Assembly: GCF_000403455.2 (NCBI RefSeq)
Contig: NZ_KE159748.1
Location: 345,161-409,160 of the forward strand
Direction: 5' to 3'
Length of the DNA stretch: 64,000 bases
Origin: Dorea sp. 5-2
Lineage (GTDB): Bacteria > Bacillota > Clostridia > Lachnospirales > Lachnospiraceae
Each line of letters starts with the position of its first letter. Position 1 is the stretch's first letter. The position numbers and the translations under genes were made by a program. Below the pieces are notes generated by a model. The model saw only the letters and a program-made list of their open reading frames with translations, was not told the origin of the DNA and searched no databases. This document shows, piece by piece, positions 25,348-34,142 of this stretch.

Positions 25348-25380
25348 GAAGGGCTGTTGCAAAATGCAACAGCCCTTCTT
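25348..25380. terminator. Perfect hairpin terminator, GGCTGTTGC family
   Basis: GAAGGGCTGTTGCA and its exact complement TGCAACAGCCCTTC with a 3-nt loop lie between convergent genes. The same CTGTTGY…TTTTGCAACAG theme recurs at 31166 and 58628. Confidence 0.75.
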
Positions 25381-25400
25381 GCAGGATATTTCAAGATATT

Positions 25401-25847
25401 TTAGTGCATGAAAGCAGTAAGGGTCTCGTTGACCAGCTTGCCGTCTGCCTTGCCTTTTACTTTTGGCATCAGGACTTTCATGATCCTGCCCTTGTCTTTG
25501 GCAGTCGGAGCCTCGATGCAAAGCTCTGCAAGAGTCGCCGAGATGATTTCCCGGATCTCCTTCTCATCCATCATCTTCGGGGCATACTGCTCCAATACGG
25601 CGAGACGCCTGGTACATTCTCCGATGATGTCCGTGCGGTCTTCGGGGGTCATCTCCAGGGCTTCTTTGGTCTGCTTGATCTCCTTTAAGATGACCTGTAC
25701 TTCTTCTTCTGCGGTCAGGTCGGCGCGCTTGTCGATTGCTTTATTCTTAAGAGCGGCAAGCAGCATGGAGAGAGACTCCTTGGTCTCTTTATCGCCGGCT
25801 TTCATAGCTTTGAACATATCGCTTCGAACTTCTTCAATCTTACTCAT
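25401..25847 (-). CDS. YqeY/GatB-tail-like protein
   Basis: 148-residue YqeY-family protein, related to the tRNA-binding C-terminal domain of GatB. Signature sequence: LLAALKNKAIDKRADLTAEEE…VILKEIKQTKEALE… and the ending …GRIMKVLMPKVKGKADGKLVNE. ATG 25845-25847 is chosen by its spacing to AGAGGTG. Biochemical role is unsettled for the family. Minus strand, convergent with the foldase gene. Confidence 0.88.
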   Translation of the reverse strand: MSKIEEVRSDMFKAMKAGDKETKESLSMLLAALKNKAIDKRADLTAEEEVQVILKEIKQTKEALEMTPEDRTDIIGECTRRLAVLEQYAPKMMDEKEIREIISATLAELCIEAPTAKDKGRIMKVLMPKVKGKADGKLVNETLTAFMH

Positions 25848-25955
25848 ATGATTCACCTCTTTTTTTTATTCTACATCATTATACAGAAAAGAGGATAAAA
25901 TATCTAGTGCATCCTTGCATTCGACCATGAAATCACTTCATTCACGCAACATCTA

Positions 25956-25984
25956 TTGATTCAGCCATTGATTTTTGCTACGAT
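25956..25984 (+). promoter_or_regulatory. Putative promoter of the NfeD/band-7 pair
   Basis: TTGATT, a 17-bp spacer and TACGAT, 24 bp before the NfeD-family start codon. Confidence 0.45.
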
Positions 25985-26008
25985 AGGTACAGGAAAGGAA
26001 GTGAGCAT

Positions 26009-26464
26009 ATGATCATGCAGGACAGTTATATCACGATCGCCTGGCTGGCGCTCCTGATCATCCTTCTGATCATCGAGATCATCACGGTAGGGCTTACGAG
26101 TATATGGGCGGCGGGCGGCGCTCTGGCGGCGCTGATCCTGAATATCCTGGGGATCCCGCTTGCGGGGCAGGTGGTGGTGTTCTTCGTCGTGACATTCGTG
26201 CTGTTGTATTTCACAAGGCCATTTGCGGTGAAATTCATCAATACGCAGCGGGTGAAGACGAATTACGAAGGTATTATCGGGAAGACGATCCGGATCGCAG
26301 AGACGGTGGATAACATCAACCAGACCGGGATGGCAGTGGTGAACGGGCAGGAGTGGACGGTAAGGGCAGAGAAGGATGAGGAGACCCTTGCGCCGGATAC
26401 ACTGGCAAAGGTAGTCAACATATCCGGAGTCAAGTTAATAGTAAGAAAATATGAGGAGGAATAG
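26009..26464 (+). CDS. NfeD-family membrane protein
   Basis: 151 residues: two or three hydrophobic segments (residues ~8-75) followed by an OB-fold NfeD domain (…GKTIRIAETVDNINQTGMAVVNGQEWTVRAE…). NfeD proteins partner with band-7/SPFH proteins in membrane microdomains; the partner starts 3 bp downstream. Short form without the protease domain. Confidence 0.88.
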   Translation: MIMQDSYITIAWLALLIILLIIEIITVGLTSIWAAGGALAALILNILGIPLAGQVVVFFVVTFVLLYFTRPFAVKFINTQRVKTNYEGIIGKTIRIAETVDNINQTGMAVVNGQEWTVRAEKDEETLAPDTLAKVVNISGVKLIVRKYEEE

Positions 26465-26466
26465 GA

Positions 26467-27402
26467 ATGAGTAGTGGGATTGTTGGATTATTGGCGGTAG
26501 TAGCCATTGTAGTGATCGGGTTGTTGCTTTTGATCTCTTGCGTTAAGATCGTACCGCAGGCAAGGGCGATGGTAGTAGAACGCCTGGGAGCGTACCGGGC
26601 GACCTGGAATACCGGGCTTCATTTTAAGATGCCGATCCTTGACCGGGTTGCGAGGAAGGTAGACTTAAAGGAACAGGTTGTGGACTTTGCGCCGCAGCCG
26701 GTGATCACGAAGGATAATGTTACCATGAGGATCGATACAGTCGTGTTCTACCAGATCACGGATCCGAAGATGTTCTGTTATGGCGTGGCGAATCCGATCA
26801 TGGCGATCGAGAACCTGACGGCTACGACGCTTCGTAATATCATCGGCGACCTGGAGCTTGACCAGACCCTGACGTCAAGAGAGACGATCAATACGAAGAT
26901 GCGGGCTTCTCTTGATGTGGCGACGGATCCGTGGGGGATCAAGGTGAATCGTGTGGAACTTAAGAATATCATCCCGCCGGCTGCGATCCAGGATGCGATG
27001 GAGAAGCAGATGAAGGCGGAACGTGAACGGCGTGAAGCGATCCTCCGTGCAGAAGGCGAGAAGAAGTCGACGATCCTCGTTGCGGAAGGAAATAAAGAGT
27101 CGGCGATCCTGGACGCGGAGGCTGAGAAGCAGGCGGCTATCTTACGCGCGGAGGCGCAGAAAGAGGCGAAGATCCGTGAGGCAGAGGGTGAAGCGGAAGC
27201 GATCCTTAAAGTTCAGCAGGCGAATGCAGACGGTATCCGTTTCCTGAAAGAAGCGGGGGCAGACGAGGCTGTGCTGACCATAAAGAGCCTTGAGGCATTC
27301 GAGAAGGCGGCGGACGGCAAAGCCACCAAGATCATCATCCCTTCGGAGATCCAGGGGCTTGCCGGACTGGTGAAGAGCGCAAAGGAGATAATAGAAGAGT
27401 AA
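26467..27402 (+). CDS. SPFH/band-7 (stomatin-like) membrane protein
   Basis: 311 residues: one N-terminal membrane helix, an SPFH domain (…VPQARAMVVERLGAYRATWNTGLHFKMPILDRV…), then a long Ala/Glu/Lys-rich coiled coil (~185-265; repeated AEGxKxSxIL / AEAEKQAAIL units) and a short hydrophobic C-terminal segment. Scaffold of membrane microdomains; operonic with NfeD. Confidence 0.9.
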   Translation: MSSGIVGLLAVVAIVVIGLLLLISCVKIVPQARAMVVERLGAYRATWNTGLHFKMPILDRVARKVDLKEQVVDFAPQPVITKDNVTMRIDTVVFYQITDPKMFCYGVANPIMAIENLTATTLRNIIGDLELDQTLTSRETINTKMRASLDVATDPWGIKVNRVELKNIIPPAAIQDAMEKQMKAERERREAILRAEGEKKSTILVAEGNKESAILDAEAEKQAAILRAEAQKEAKIREAEGEAEAILKVQQANADGIRFLKEAGADEAVLTIKSLEAFEKAADGKATKIIIPSEIQGLAGLVKSAKEIIEE

Positions 27403-27472
27403 GGGCAGGACAGAAGTAGGATACAGACAGAATAGGATTGCAGTGAAGGAAGGTTAAAAAGGGGGCGGTGTT

Positions 27473-28195
27473 GTGACGCATGTAATGATCCTGGAGGACG
27501 ACGGGGCTTCATTGGAAGCCCTGGCGAAGATTCTTATGGAATATTCGGAGAATGTCTGTGTGCATACCGCTTCTTCTTATGATGAGGCGAAGGAATTGCT
27601 CAACACGGATATCCGGTATGGATTATTCCTCCTGGATGTGAACCTGGAAGGAGAGAACCGGGAAGATATCGGCGGGATCCTCTTTGCCAGGGAGATCCGG
27701 GAGCAGTTCCGGTATACATTTACTCCGGTAGTCATGATCACCGCGGTAGGGGCGATGGAGATGCAGGCATACAGGGAGCTGCATTGTTATCAATATATCA
27801 TGAAGCCTTTTTTGCCGGAAGAGGTAAAAGAAGTGGTAAAGAAGGTGCTTGCGAAGGAGCGGCAGGAGGAAGAGCCTTTCATCGTCGTGAAAAGAGACGG
27901 GGTGAATTATCAGGTAAGATGTACGGATATCCGCTATATAGAAGCGATACACAGAGGCGTGTGCCTGCACTTAAGAGGAGAGGACTGGAACATACCTTAT
28001 ATGACGCTCAAGCAGATCCTGTCGAAGGTTCCGGAAGGGATGTTCCTTAAGTGCCACCGGATGTTCGCCGTCAATCGCCGTGAGGTAGAATACTATGATA
28101 CGGTCAATCGTATTGTGAAGCTAAAGAATTGCACGGATACGGTGGAGATCGGCGTGACGTATAAGGCGGAGATAGGGAGGCTTGTGAGTGGTTAA
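27473..28195 (+). CDS. LytTR-type response regulator
   Basis: 240 residues: receiver domain with acidic pocket EDD and phospho-acceptor Asp in LFLLDVNLEGE, then a LytTR DNA-binding domain (~140-238; …IRYIEAIHRGVCLH…FLKCHRMFAVNRREVEYYD…). AgrA/VirR-type regulators often control cell-surface or peptide-signalling genes. GTG start at 27473; ATG 27485 would remove part of the first strand. Its 3' end overlaps the kinase gene by 8 bp. Confidence 0.87.
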   Translation: MTHVMILEDDGASLEALAKILMEYSENVCVHTASSYDEAKELLNTDIRYGLFLLDVNLEGENREDIGGILFAREIREQFRYTFTPVVMITAVGAMEMQAYRELHCYQYIMKPFLPEEVKEVVKKVLAKERQEEEPFIVVKRDGVNYQVRCTDIRYIEAIHRGVCLHLRGEDWNIPYMTLKQILSKVPEGMFLKCHRMFAVNRREVEYYDTVNRIVKLKNCTDTVEIGVTYKAEIGRLVSG

Positions 28196-29039
28196 TTGGA
28201 TGAGAAAATTTTTATACCGCATATTCTGTGTGGTCGCAATGTTGGCGTCCGTCTATCTGATCGTGGATTTTCTGGTCAGCGGTACTTTTGATTACCGGGT
28301 CTTTGTGATGTTCTTATTGCTGGTGGTGGTTGTGATCTGGGGGCTTGTCGACTGGCGGAAGAATTATATCCTCATGCAGCAGAAGGAATCCGAACTTAAG
28401 TTATATCAGCACTATATCCAGCCGTTAGAGGAACTGGTCAAGGAGATACGGGCAAGACAGCATGAATTCGATAACCATATCAATGCGATCCTGAATATGC
28501 ATCTGACCGTGGGAAATTATGAAGAACTGGTGACGCGGCAATCGGAGTATATCACGGAAGTAATGAAAGATGATGAGACCAGGCGTTACCTTCCGCTGCT
28601 TCGGATCAGCGATAAGGTTCTGGCGGGTTTTCTCTACAGCAAGATCGTCCGTGCGCCGTCTTATGCCAGGACGGAGGTGAAGGTGAAGAATCTGGCGATC
28701 ATATCCGGGATCTCCGAACATCACCTGATCGAGATCGTGGGGACATTGGTTGACAATGCTTATGAGGCATGCACGCCGAAGCGGAATCAGGTGAATATGG
28801 AGCTTGATTCGGAAGAAGACAGGATGGTATTTATGATCCGGAATCAGGTAGAGGAGGTCAGGATGGAAGAATTGCATCAGTTCTTTTCGAAGGGTTATTC
28901 GACGAAAGGGAATAACGGCGAACGAGGATTCGGCCTGTATAATGCCAGGATGCTGGTAGGGCGTTATCAGGGAGAGATCGTTGCAAGTGTGGACAAGATT
29001 GGAGGAGATCACTTTGTATGTATCAAAGTGATCGTGTAA
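28188..29039 (+). CDS. AgrC-like GHKL sensor kinase
   Basis: 283 residues with only two N-terminal transmembrane helices (~8-28, ~34-52), a coiled linker, phospho-acceptor His in RARQHEFDNHINAIL, and a GHKL ATPase (LVDNAYEAC, RGFGLYNARML). GTG 28188 follows GGGAGG. No peptide-precursor gene is seen next to the pair, and the small sensor lacks the six-helix AgrC input domain, so the signal is unknown. Confidence 0.87.
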   Translation: MVNWMRKFLYRIFCVVAMLASVYLIVDFLVSGTFDYRVFVMFLLLVVVVIWGLVDWRKNYILMQQKESELKLYQHYIQPLEELVKEIRARQHEFDNHINAILNMHLTVGNYEELVTRQSEYITEVMKDDETRRYLPLLRISDKVLAGFLYSKIVRAPSYARTEVKVKNLAIISGISEHHLIEIVGTLVDNAYEACTPKRNQVNMELDSEEDRMVFMIRNQVEEVRMEELHQFFSKGYSTKGNNGERGFGLYNARMLVGRYQGEIVASVDKIGGDHFVCIKVIV

Positions 29040-29174
29040 ATTGGGCGGGAATTAAGAAGAATCTCGAAAAATATCATAAGATTTTCATTATATTTTTACA
29101 TTAGTACTTTACTCTTCTGAAAATGAATGGTATCTTAATAATATAGAAATTCTAAATTATGGAGGTCGTATATT

Positions 29175-29423
29175 ATGGCGAGAAGAAAGGTAGTGGAAAG
29201 AAACTATCCGGAATTGATCAATGAAGCAGAAGAGAAGATTGAAGCATTATCCGCAGAGTTAAAGCAAGAGAAAGCGAACCTGAAGCAATTAAAGAAGGAC
29301 AAGGTTCGTTATGACGCTATGGTAGAGAAACAGAGAAAGCAGGATGAGATTCAGAAAGCTGCGGAATTGCTCATGGCATCCGGAAAGAGTATGGAAGAGA
29401 TTGAGGAATTCTTGTCAAATTAA
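29175..29423 (+). CDS. Small coiled-coil protein, unknown function
   Basis: 82 residues, highly charged. A long predicted coiled coil (EAEEKIEALSAELKQEKANL…) is followed by …ELLMASGKSMEEIEEFLSN. Strong site GGAGG before the ATG and an AT-rich upstream region. Not recognised; the helix layout suggests a self-associating or partner-binding protein. A weak terminator follows. Confidence 0.6.
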   Translation: MARRKVVERNYPELINEAEEKIEALSAELKQEKANLKQLKKDKVRYDAMVEKQRKQDEIQKAAELLMASGKSMEEIEEFLSN

Positions 29424-29452
29424 ACAGAACCAAATGTATAAGGAAAAATAAA

Positions 29453-29501
29453 AGCCTGCCTGGATTGTAACCGATGTCGGAACATATACGGCAGGTTTTT
29501 A
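29453..29501 (+). terminator. Putative terminator with long loop
   Basis: AGCCTGCC…GGCAGGTTTTTAT: a short stem around a ~25-nt loop followed by five T. Confidence 0.45.
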
Positions 29502-29563
29502 TATGTCGTGTTCATGGTATAAGAAGAGTATAAGAAGTATAAGATAAGAAAGGAGAGATTTCA

Positions 29564-30100
29564 ATGCGAGTCGGAATGGGATATGACGTCCATCGTCTGA
29601 CAGAGAACAGGGAATTGATATTGGGCGGAGTAAAGATTCCATATGAGAAGGGGCTTCTTGGGCATTCGGACGCAGATGTACTGATCCATGCGATCATGGA
29701 CGCACTGCTTGGGGCAGCGGCGCTTGGGGATATCGGAAAGCATTTTCCGGATACCGATCCGGAATATAAAGGAATCTCCAGTATCAAACTACTGGAGCAT
29801 GTGGGTAGGCTGATCGAGGAGCAGCTGTATGTGATCGGGAATATAGACGCGACGATCATCGCACAGAGCCCGAAGATGGCGCCCTACATCGAACAGATGC
29901 GGGAAAATGTAGCGCAGGCGCTGCATCTGGAGATCGGACAGGTGAATATCAAGGCGACGACCGAGGAAGGGCTTGGCTTTACCGGAAGCGGGGAAGGGAT
30001 CTCGTCGCAGGCGGTCGCGTGCCTGGATACGATCGAGAACTGCAGTTATGCGGTCGGCGCTGAGGAAGGAAGATGTGCGGCATGCAAAGGATGTCTATGA
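29564..30100 (+). CDS. ispF: 2-C-methyl-D-erythritol 2,4-cyclodiphosphate synthase
   Basis: MEP-pathway enzyme forming MEcPP for isoprenoid synthesis. MGYDVHRL gives metal ligands D8 and H10; [24 protein letters not shown] and [17 protein letters not shown] are the family motifs. It is 178 residues against the usual ~157-160; the extra C-terminal tail ends [10 protein letters not shown], a Cys-rich segment. Ribosome site AAAGGAGAG. Confidence 0.95.
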   Translation: MRVGMGYDVHRLTENRELILGGVKIPYEKGLLGHSDADVLIHAIMDALLGAAALGDIGKHFPDTDPEYKGISSIKLLEHVGRLIEEQLYVIGNIDATIIAQSPKMAPYIEQMRENVAQALHLEIGQVNIKATTEEGLGFTGSGEGISSQAVACLDTIENCSYAVGAEEGRCAACKGCL

Positions 30101-30133
30101 GATTCCGGAAGTATCGTTATGGGAGAGAAGAAT

Positions 30134-31132
30134 ATGGAGATCAGGAAATTAGAAGTTACAGAGCATCAGGAATGCAGACGGCTGTATGAGGAAGTATTTG
30201 CCGAGGACAGCCCTTCTTTCGTTGATTATTATTACACGGAGAAGACCAGGGACAACCAGATCTATACGATGATCGAGGATGGGGAGATCCGCTCCATGCT
30301 GCATCTGAATCCCTACCGTCTCTATGTGAACGGGAGTGAGAAGGATGTGAATTATATCGTTGCTGTTGCGACGCAAAAGGAGTATCGTAAGAGAGGATAT
30401 ATGGCTTCTCTTCTGAAGCGATCGCTGCGGGATATGTATCAGGCGGGGGAGGCGTTCACGTTCCTGATGCCGGCGTCCGAGAGCATCTATCAGCCCTTTG
30501 GATTTCGGACGGTGTATGAACAGGAAGGGAAATTCTACCGGGAAGAAGATGAGAAAGACGAGGGGCTTGCGATCACGGACGCTAAAGATCCGGATTGCCG
30601 GGAGATCGCCGAGGCGGCGAACCGGTATCTGGCAGGGCGGTATCAGGTATTTGCCATCCGGGATACGGCGTATTATCTGAGGCTGATCCGGGAATATGAA
30701 AGTGACGGCGGAAGCCTTAAGGTCTACCGCAGAGACGGGAAGATCACGGATTGCCGCGGGTATTATCCAGGGGAAGAAGGCGGCAAGCCGAAGATCATGA
30801 TCAGGATCGTCGACGTCCGGCGGATGCTGATGGCATTGTCTCTCCGCTCTCTGACCGGAGTGGTGTTCTGCGTGACAGATCCGCTGATCGAAGAAAATAA
30901 CAGATGCCTGGTAGTCACCGGTACGGAACATTCCGGCGTGATGCTGATGGATGGGGATGCTAAGAACAGTGAAGGCACGGTCACCGTCGCCGCACTGACG
31001 AGCCTGTTATTCGGGGCGAAGACCGTAGAAGAAGCATGTGAGGAAGAAGGCGTCAGGATGTCCGAACGGATGAAGGCGGAGATGGAGAAGCTGATCCCGT
31101 TGTCCGCAATCTGTCTGAATGAGACTGTATGA
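30134..31132 (+). CDS. Eis-like GNAT N-acetyltransferase
   Basis: About 332 residues with the three-part Eis-like layout: N-terminal GNAT domain containing the acetyl-CoA loop VATQKEYRKRGYMASLL, a second GNAT-like region and a C-terminal sterol-carrier-like domain (…LVVTGTEHSGVMLMDG…). Substrate unknown; relatives acetylate amines including aminoglycosides, but that cannot be deduced here. ATG 30134 follows GGGAGAGAA; ATG 30119 is an alternative. Confidence 0.78.
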   Translation: MEIRKLEVTEHQECRRLYEEVFAEDSPSFVDYYYTEKTRDNQIYTMIEDGEIRSMLHLNPYRLYVNGSEKDVNYIVAVATQKEYRKRGYMASLLKRSLRDMYQAGEAFTFLMPASESIYQPFGFRTVYEQEGKFYREEDEKDEGLAITDAKDPDCREIAEAANRYLAGRYQVFAIRDTAYYLRLIREYESDGGSLKVYRRDGKITDCRGYYPGEEGGKPKIMIRIVDVRRMLMALSLRSLTGVVFCVTDPLIEENNRCLVVTGTEHSGVMLMDGDAKNSEGTVTVAALTSLLFGAKTVEEACEEEGVRMSERMKAEMEKLIPLSAICLNETV

Positions 31133-31165
31133 CCGGACAGCACGGGTATTTCGTGTGCACGGGTT

Positions 31166-31212
31166 AAGGGGGCTGTTGTGAAATGCGGTAGCTATTTTGC
31201 AATAGCCTCTTC
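31166..31212 (+). repeat. GGCTGTTG-family hairpin
   Basis: GGGGGCTGTTGTGAAAT and ATTTTGCAATAGCCTCTT form an imperfect stem with G-U pairs, related to 25348-25380 and 58628-58730. It probably ends the acetyltransferase transcript. Confidence 0.5.
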
Positions 31213-31220
31213 TTCATGTT

Positions 31221-31241
31221 ATCTTTAGAATATCTTTAGAA
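31221..31241 (+). promoter_or_regulatory. Direct repeat, likely response-regulator operator
   Basis: ATCTTTAGAA occurs twice with 11-bp periodicity (31221-31230 and 31232-31241), ~85 bp before an OmpR-type regulator gene. Direct repeats one helical turn apart are typical OmpR-family binding sites; autoregulation is inferred. Confidence 0.5.
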
Positions 31242-31326
31242 AATCATGGCACCCCTCTTAAGATTTTGCGGGTAAGATGTATAACATCGAGAGAGGGAAA
31301 GAGAATACGAAAGGAAGGAAACAGCG

Positions 31327-32043
31327 ATGGGGACAAATGAGATCAACCATGTACTGATCGTGGAAGATGATAAGGAGATACGCGAAGGCGTGGAGATATA
31401 TTTAAGAAGCCAGGGATATGAGGTGTACCAGGCGGCGGATGGGATAGAAGGCCTTGAAGTGATAGAGAAGGAGGAGATCCATCTTGCCATCGTGGACGTC
31501 ATGATGCCGAGGCTTGACGGAATCCAGATGACGATCAAGTTAAGAGAAAAGCATGATTTCCCGGTGATCTTCCTGTCGGCGAAATCCGAAGAAGTGGATA
31601 AGATACTGGGGCTCAACATGGGGGCGGATGATTATGTGACGAAGCCGTTTACCCCGATGGAACTGCTGGCGAGAGTGAATTCTCAGATGCGCAGGTATCG
31701 TAAGTTCCTGGAGAAACTAGGCGGCAGGGAGAAAGGGGCGAATGTGCATACCATCGGCGGCTTGGAGATCAATGAAGATTCTGTGGAGGCATTTGTGGAC
31801 GGGGAACCGGTGAAGCTTACGCCGATCGAATATAAGATCCTTCTGCTCCTGATGAAGAATCCGGGCAGGGTGTTCTCTGCGGAAGAGATCTATGAACGGG
31901 TGTGGAATGAACGGGCGGTAAATACGGATACGATCATGGTGCATGTGAGAAATATCCGTGAAAAGATAGAGATCAATCCAAAAGATCCAAAATATTTAAA
32001 GGTGGTGTGGGGTGTTGGGTACAAAATCGAAAAGCAGCCGTAA
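31327..32043 (+). CDS. OmpR-family response regulator (VanR-like)
   Basis: 238 residues: receiver with EDD pocket and phospho-acceptor Asp in LAIVDVMMPRLDG, conserved Lys in YVTKPF, then a winged-helix DNA-binding domain (…VKLTPIEYKILLLLMKNPGRVFSAEEIYERVW…). Resembles VanR-type regulators. It overlaps the kinase gene by 32 bp, so the two are co-translated. Tandem repeats upstream may be its own operator. No resistance genes (vanHAX) are nearby, so resistance is not implied. Confidence 0.88.
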   Translation: MGTNEINHVLIVEDDKEIREGVEIYLRSQGYEVYQAADGIEGLEVIEKEEIHLAIVDVMMPRLDGIQMTIKLREKHDFPVIFLSAKSEEVDKILGLNMGADDYVTKPFTPMELLARVNSQMRRYRKFLEKLGGREKGANVHTIGGLEINEDSVEAFVDGEPVKLTPIEYKILLLLMKNPGRVFSAEEIYERVWNERAVNTDTIMVHVRNIREKIEINPKDPKYLKVVWGVGYKIEKQP

Positions 32044-34102
32044 ACTGACGGTTATCGTGGTGATCCTGGCGGTGGTGATACCGGCATTTGCCGTAATGAG
32101 CCAATATTGGGAATGGTATGCGGGAGCGGAAGCGGCCGTAGAGAATGAAGAGCGTTCCACTATGGTGTCTGAGGATTTCCTGAGGATATTCCTGGACGCA
32201 GGATATATCCTCTATAATACGGAAAGCGGCAGAGAGAAAGAAGAAGATATTTCCGCGGAGGAGATCAAGATGATCCTGCGTGAGAATACTTCTAAGATAG
32301 AAGAATATGAGAATATCTATCCCTATCTTGAGTACCGCGTCCTGGATGAAGACGGAGAAGAGATCGCGAAAAGCACGGCGGATTCCGGCGATGTCCTGAC
32401 GGAGAAGAATATGTCTTCTTATGAGTTAGGAATGGCAGTCACCTATGATGAATACGGCAATCCGGACGTCCGGATAGAAGCAGGGAAATATAAGTCGGAA
32501 CAGAGTGTTGCGATGCGTGAAGTGATCAATGAATATGACAGCTCGAACCTGGAGATGGAAACCTATGATGGGAATGCGGAGGAATGGGAGACTGTCTGTC
32601 TGGAGAAACCAAAGAACCGGACCTATCTTTACGCGATGACGGCGCAAAACCTGCAGAATTATATTGATAATTACACTTATACAGGTTATTATTCTATGAT
32701 GGAATCTATGAAAAATGTCGTACTTATCATGATCTTGGCGGTAGCTGTCCTGGCGTGGTTTCTGCCGGTACTTCCTTTCTGGTATCCGAAGGAATTACGG
32801 ATCTTAAGGACGCCTTTTGAGATTGTTGTATGTGTGTTTCTCTTTATCGCAGAGGTGTTGGGAGAGAATCTGTGGTGGATCGCGGAGCGGTCCGGCGGCA
32901 GTGCGGATCTTATTGATTTCATTATATGGACGATCGTGTTTGCCGTTACATTCTGGGCGGCGACATGTTTAAGGCAGGTGTATACAATGGGAACACGGAC
33001 CTATATGAAGGAACGGATGCTATGTGTCAAGTATTGGAAATATATCCGGAGCGGATGGGAATATGTTGCTGCGAAGATACGAAACAGTGTCAGCCGCTGT
33101 TATCATTTCATAGACCGGATCGACTTAAGTAGTAAGAATGACCGGACGATCTTTAAGATCGTGGCAGTGAATTTCGTTATCTTGACATTGTTCTGCATGA
33201 TGTGGTTCGGAGGGATCTTCGCGCTGGTGCTCTATTCCGCCGTATTGTTCTGGCTGCTTCGGAAATATTTTCTTGAACTGCAGGAGAAATACGCGGTGCT
33301 GCTTCGTGCCACCGGCGAGATCGCGAAGGGGAATCTGGATGTGGAGATCACAGAGGATCTTGGGATATTCAGTCCGTTTAAGCAGGAGATACAGAAGATC
33401 CAGACCGGATTCAAGAAGGCGGTCGACGAAGAGGTGAAGAGCCAGCGCATGAAGACCGATCTGATCACGAATGTCTCTCATGATCTGAAGACGCCCCTTA
33501 CGGCGATCATCACCTATGTGAATCTTCTGAAGGATGAGAAAGACGAGGAAAAGCAGAAGGATTATATCGAGGTTCTTGAGAGAAAGTCGATGCGCCTGAA
33601 GGTATTGATCGAAGATCTCTTTGAGGTTAGTAAGGCGAGCAGTAAAAATGTGACGCTGCATATCATAGATGTGGACGTGGTGAACCTCTTTAAGCAGGTG
33701 AAACTGGAACTGGAAGATAAGATCGCGGGGGCGGATCTGGACTTCCGGTGTATGTATCCGGAAGAGAAAGTGGTTGCGTCTCTGGACAGCCAGAAGACTT
33801 ACCGGGTGTTTGAGAACCTTCTTGTCAATATTATCAAATATGCGATGCCGCATACCCGGGTATATATTGAGATCACGCGGGAGGACAAAGAAGCCGTGAT
33901 CAGGATGAAGAATGTATCGGCGGCAGAGCTTGACTTTAATACGGATGAGATCACGGAACGTTTCGTCCGGGGAGACACTTCGCGGAATACGGAAGGGTCA
34001 GGGCTTGGGCTTGCCATAGCAAAGAGCTTTGTAGAGCTGCAGAAAGGGAAATTCAAGATAGAAACGGAGGCAGATCTTTTTAAGGTAGAGGTGAGATTTT
34101 AA
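32012..34102 (+). CDS. Multi-pass sensor histidine kinase (VanS-like catalytic part)
   Basis: 696 residues, GTG start at 32012. One N-terminal helix (~12-30), a ~190-residue extracytoplasmic domain, a group of further helices (~230-330 and again ~375-425), then HAMP-like, HisKA (NVSHDLKTPLTAIITY) and HATPase_c (ENLLVNIIKYA; GSGLGLAIAKSF) domains. The second membrane cluster between sensor and catalytic core is unusual for a plain VanS. Probably senses an envelope signal; partner is the overlapping regulator. Confidence 0.87.
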   Translation: MLGTKSKSSRKLTVIVVILAVVIPAFAVMSQYWEWYAGAEAAVENEERSTMVSEDFLRIFLDAGYILYNTESGREKEEDISAEEIKMILRENTSKIEEYENIYPYLEYRVLDEDGEEIAKSTADSGDVLTEKNMSSYELGMAVTYDEYGNPDVRIEAGKYKSEQSVAMREVINEYDSSNLEMETYDGNAEEWETVCLEKPKNRTYLYAMTAQNLQNYIDNYTYTGYYSMMESMKNVVLIMILAVAVLAWFLPVLPFWYPKELRILRTPFEIVVCVFLFIAEVLGENLWWIAERSGGSADLIDFIIWTIVFAVTFWAATCLRQVYTMGTRTYMKERMLCVKYWKYIRSGWEYVAAKIRNSVSRCYHFIDRIDLSSKNDRTIFKIVAVNFVILTLFCMMWFGGIFALVLYSAVLFWLLRKYFLELQEKYAVLLRATGEIAKGNLDVEITEDLGIFSPFKQEIQKIQTGFKKAVDEEVKSQRMKTDLITNVSHDLKTPLTAIITYVNLLKDEKDEEKQKDYIEVLERKSMRLKVLIEDLFEVSKASSKNVTLHIIDVDVVNLFKQVKLELEDKIAGADLDFRCMYPEEKVVASLDSQKTYRVFENLLVNIIKYAMPHTRVYIEITREDKEAVIRMKNVSAAELDFNTDEITERFVRGDTSRNTEGSGLGLAIAKSFVELQKGKFKIETEADLFKVEVRF

Positions 34103-34107
34103 ATGGA

Positions 34108-34136
34108 TTGACAAATCTTATTTTTTCGCATATGAT
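34108..34136 (+). promoter_or_regulatory. SigA promoter of the cysE-cysS operon
   Basis: TTGACA, a 17-bp spacer and TATGAT, immediately upstream of the T-box leader. Confidence 0.85.
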
Positions 34137-34142
34137 ATAACG

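Noticed and set aside
31327..34102. Vancomycin resistance from the VanRS-like pair
   Set aside because: No vanH, vanA or vanX-like genes adjoin; such pairs are common general envelope sensors.
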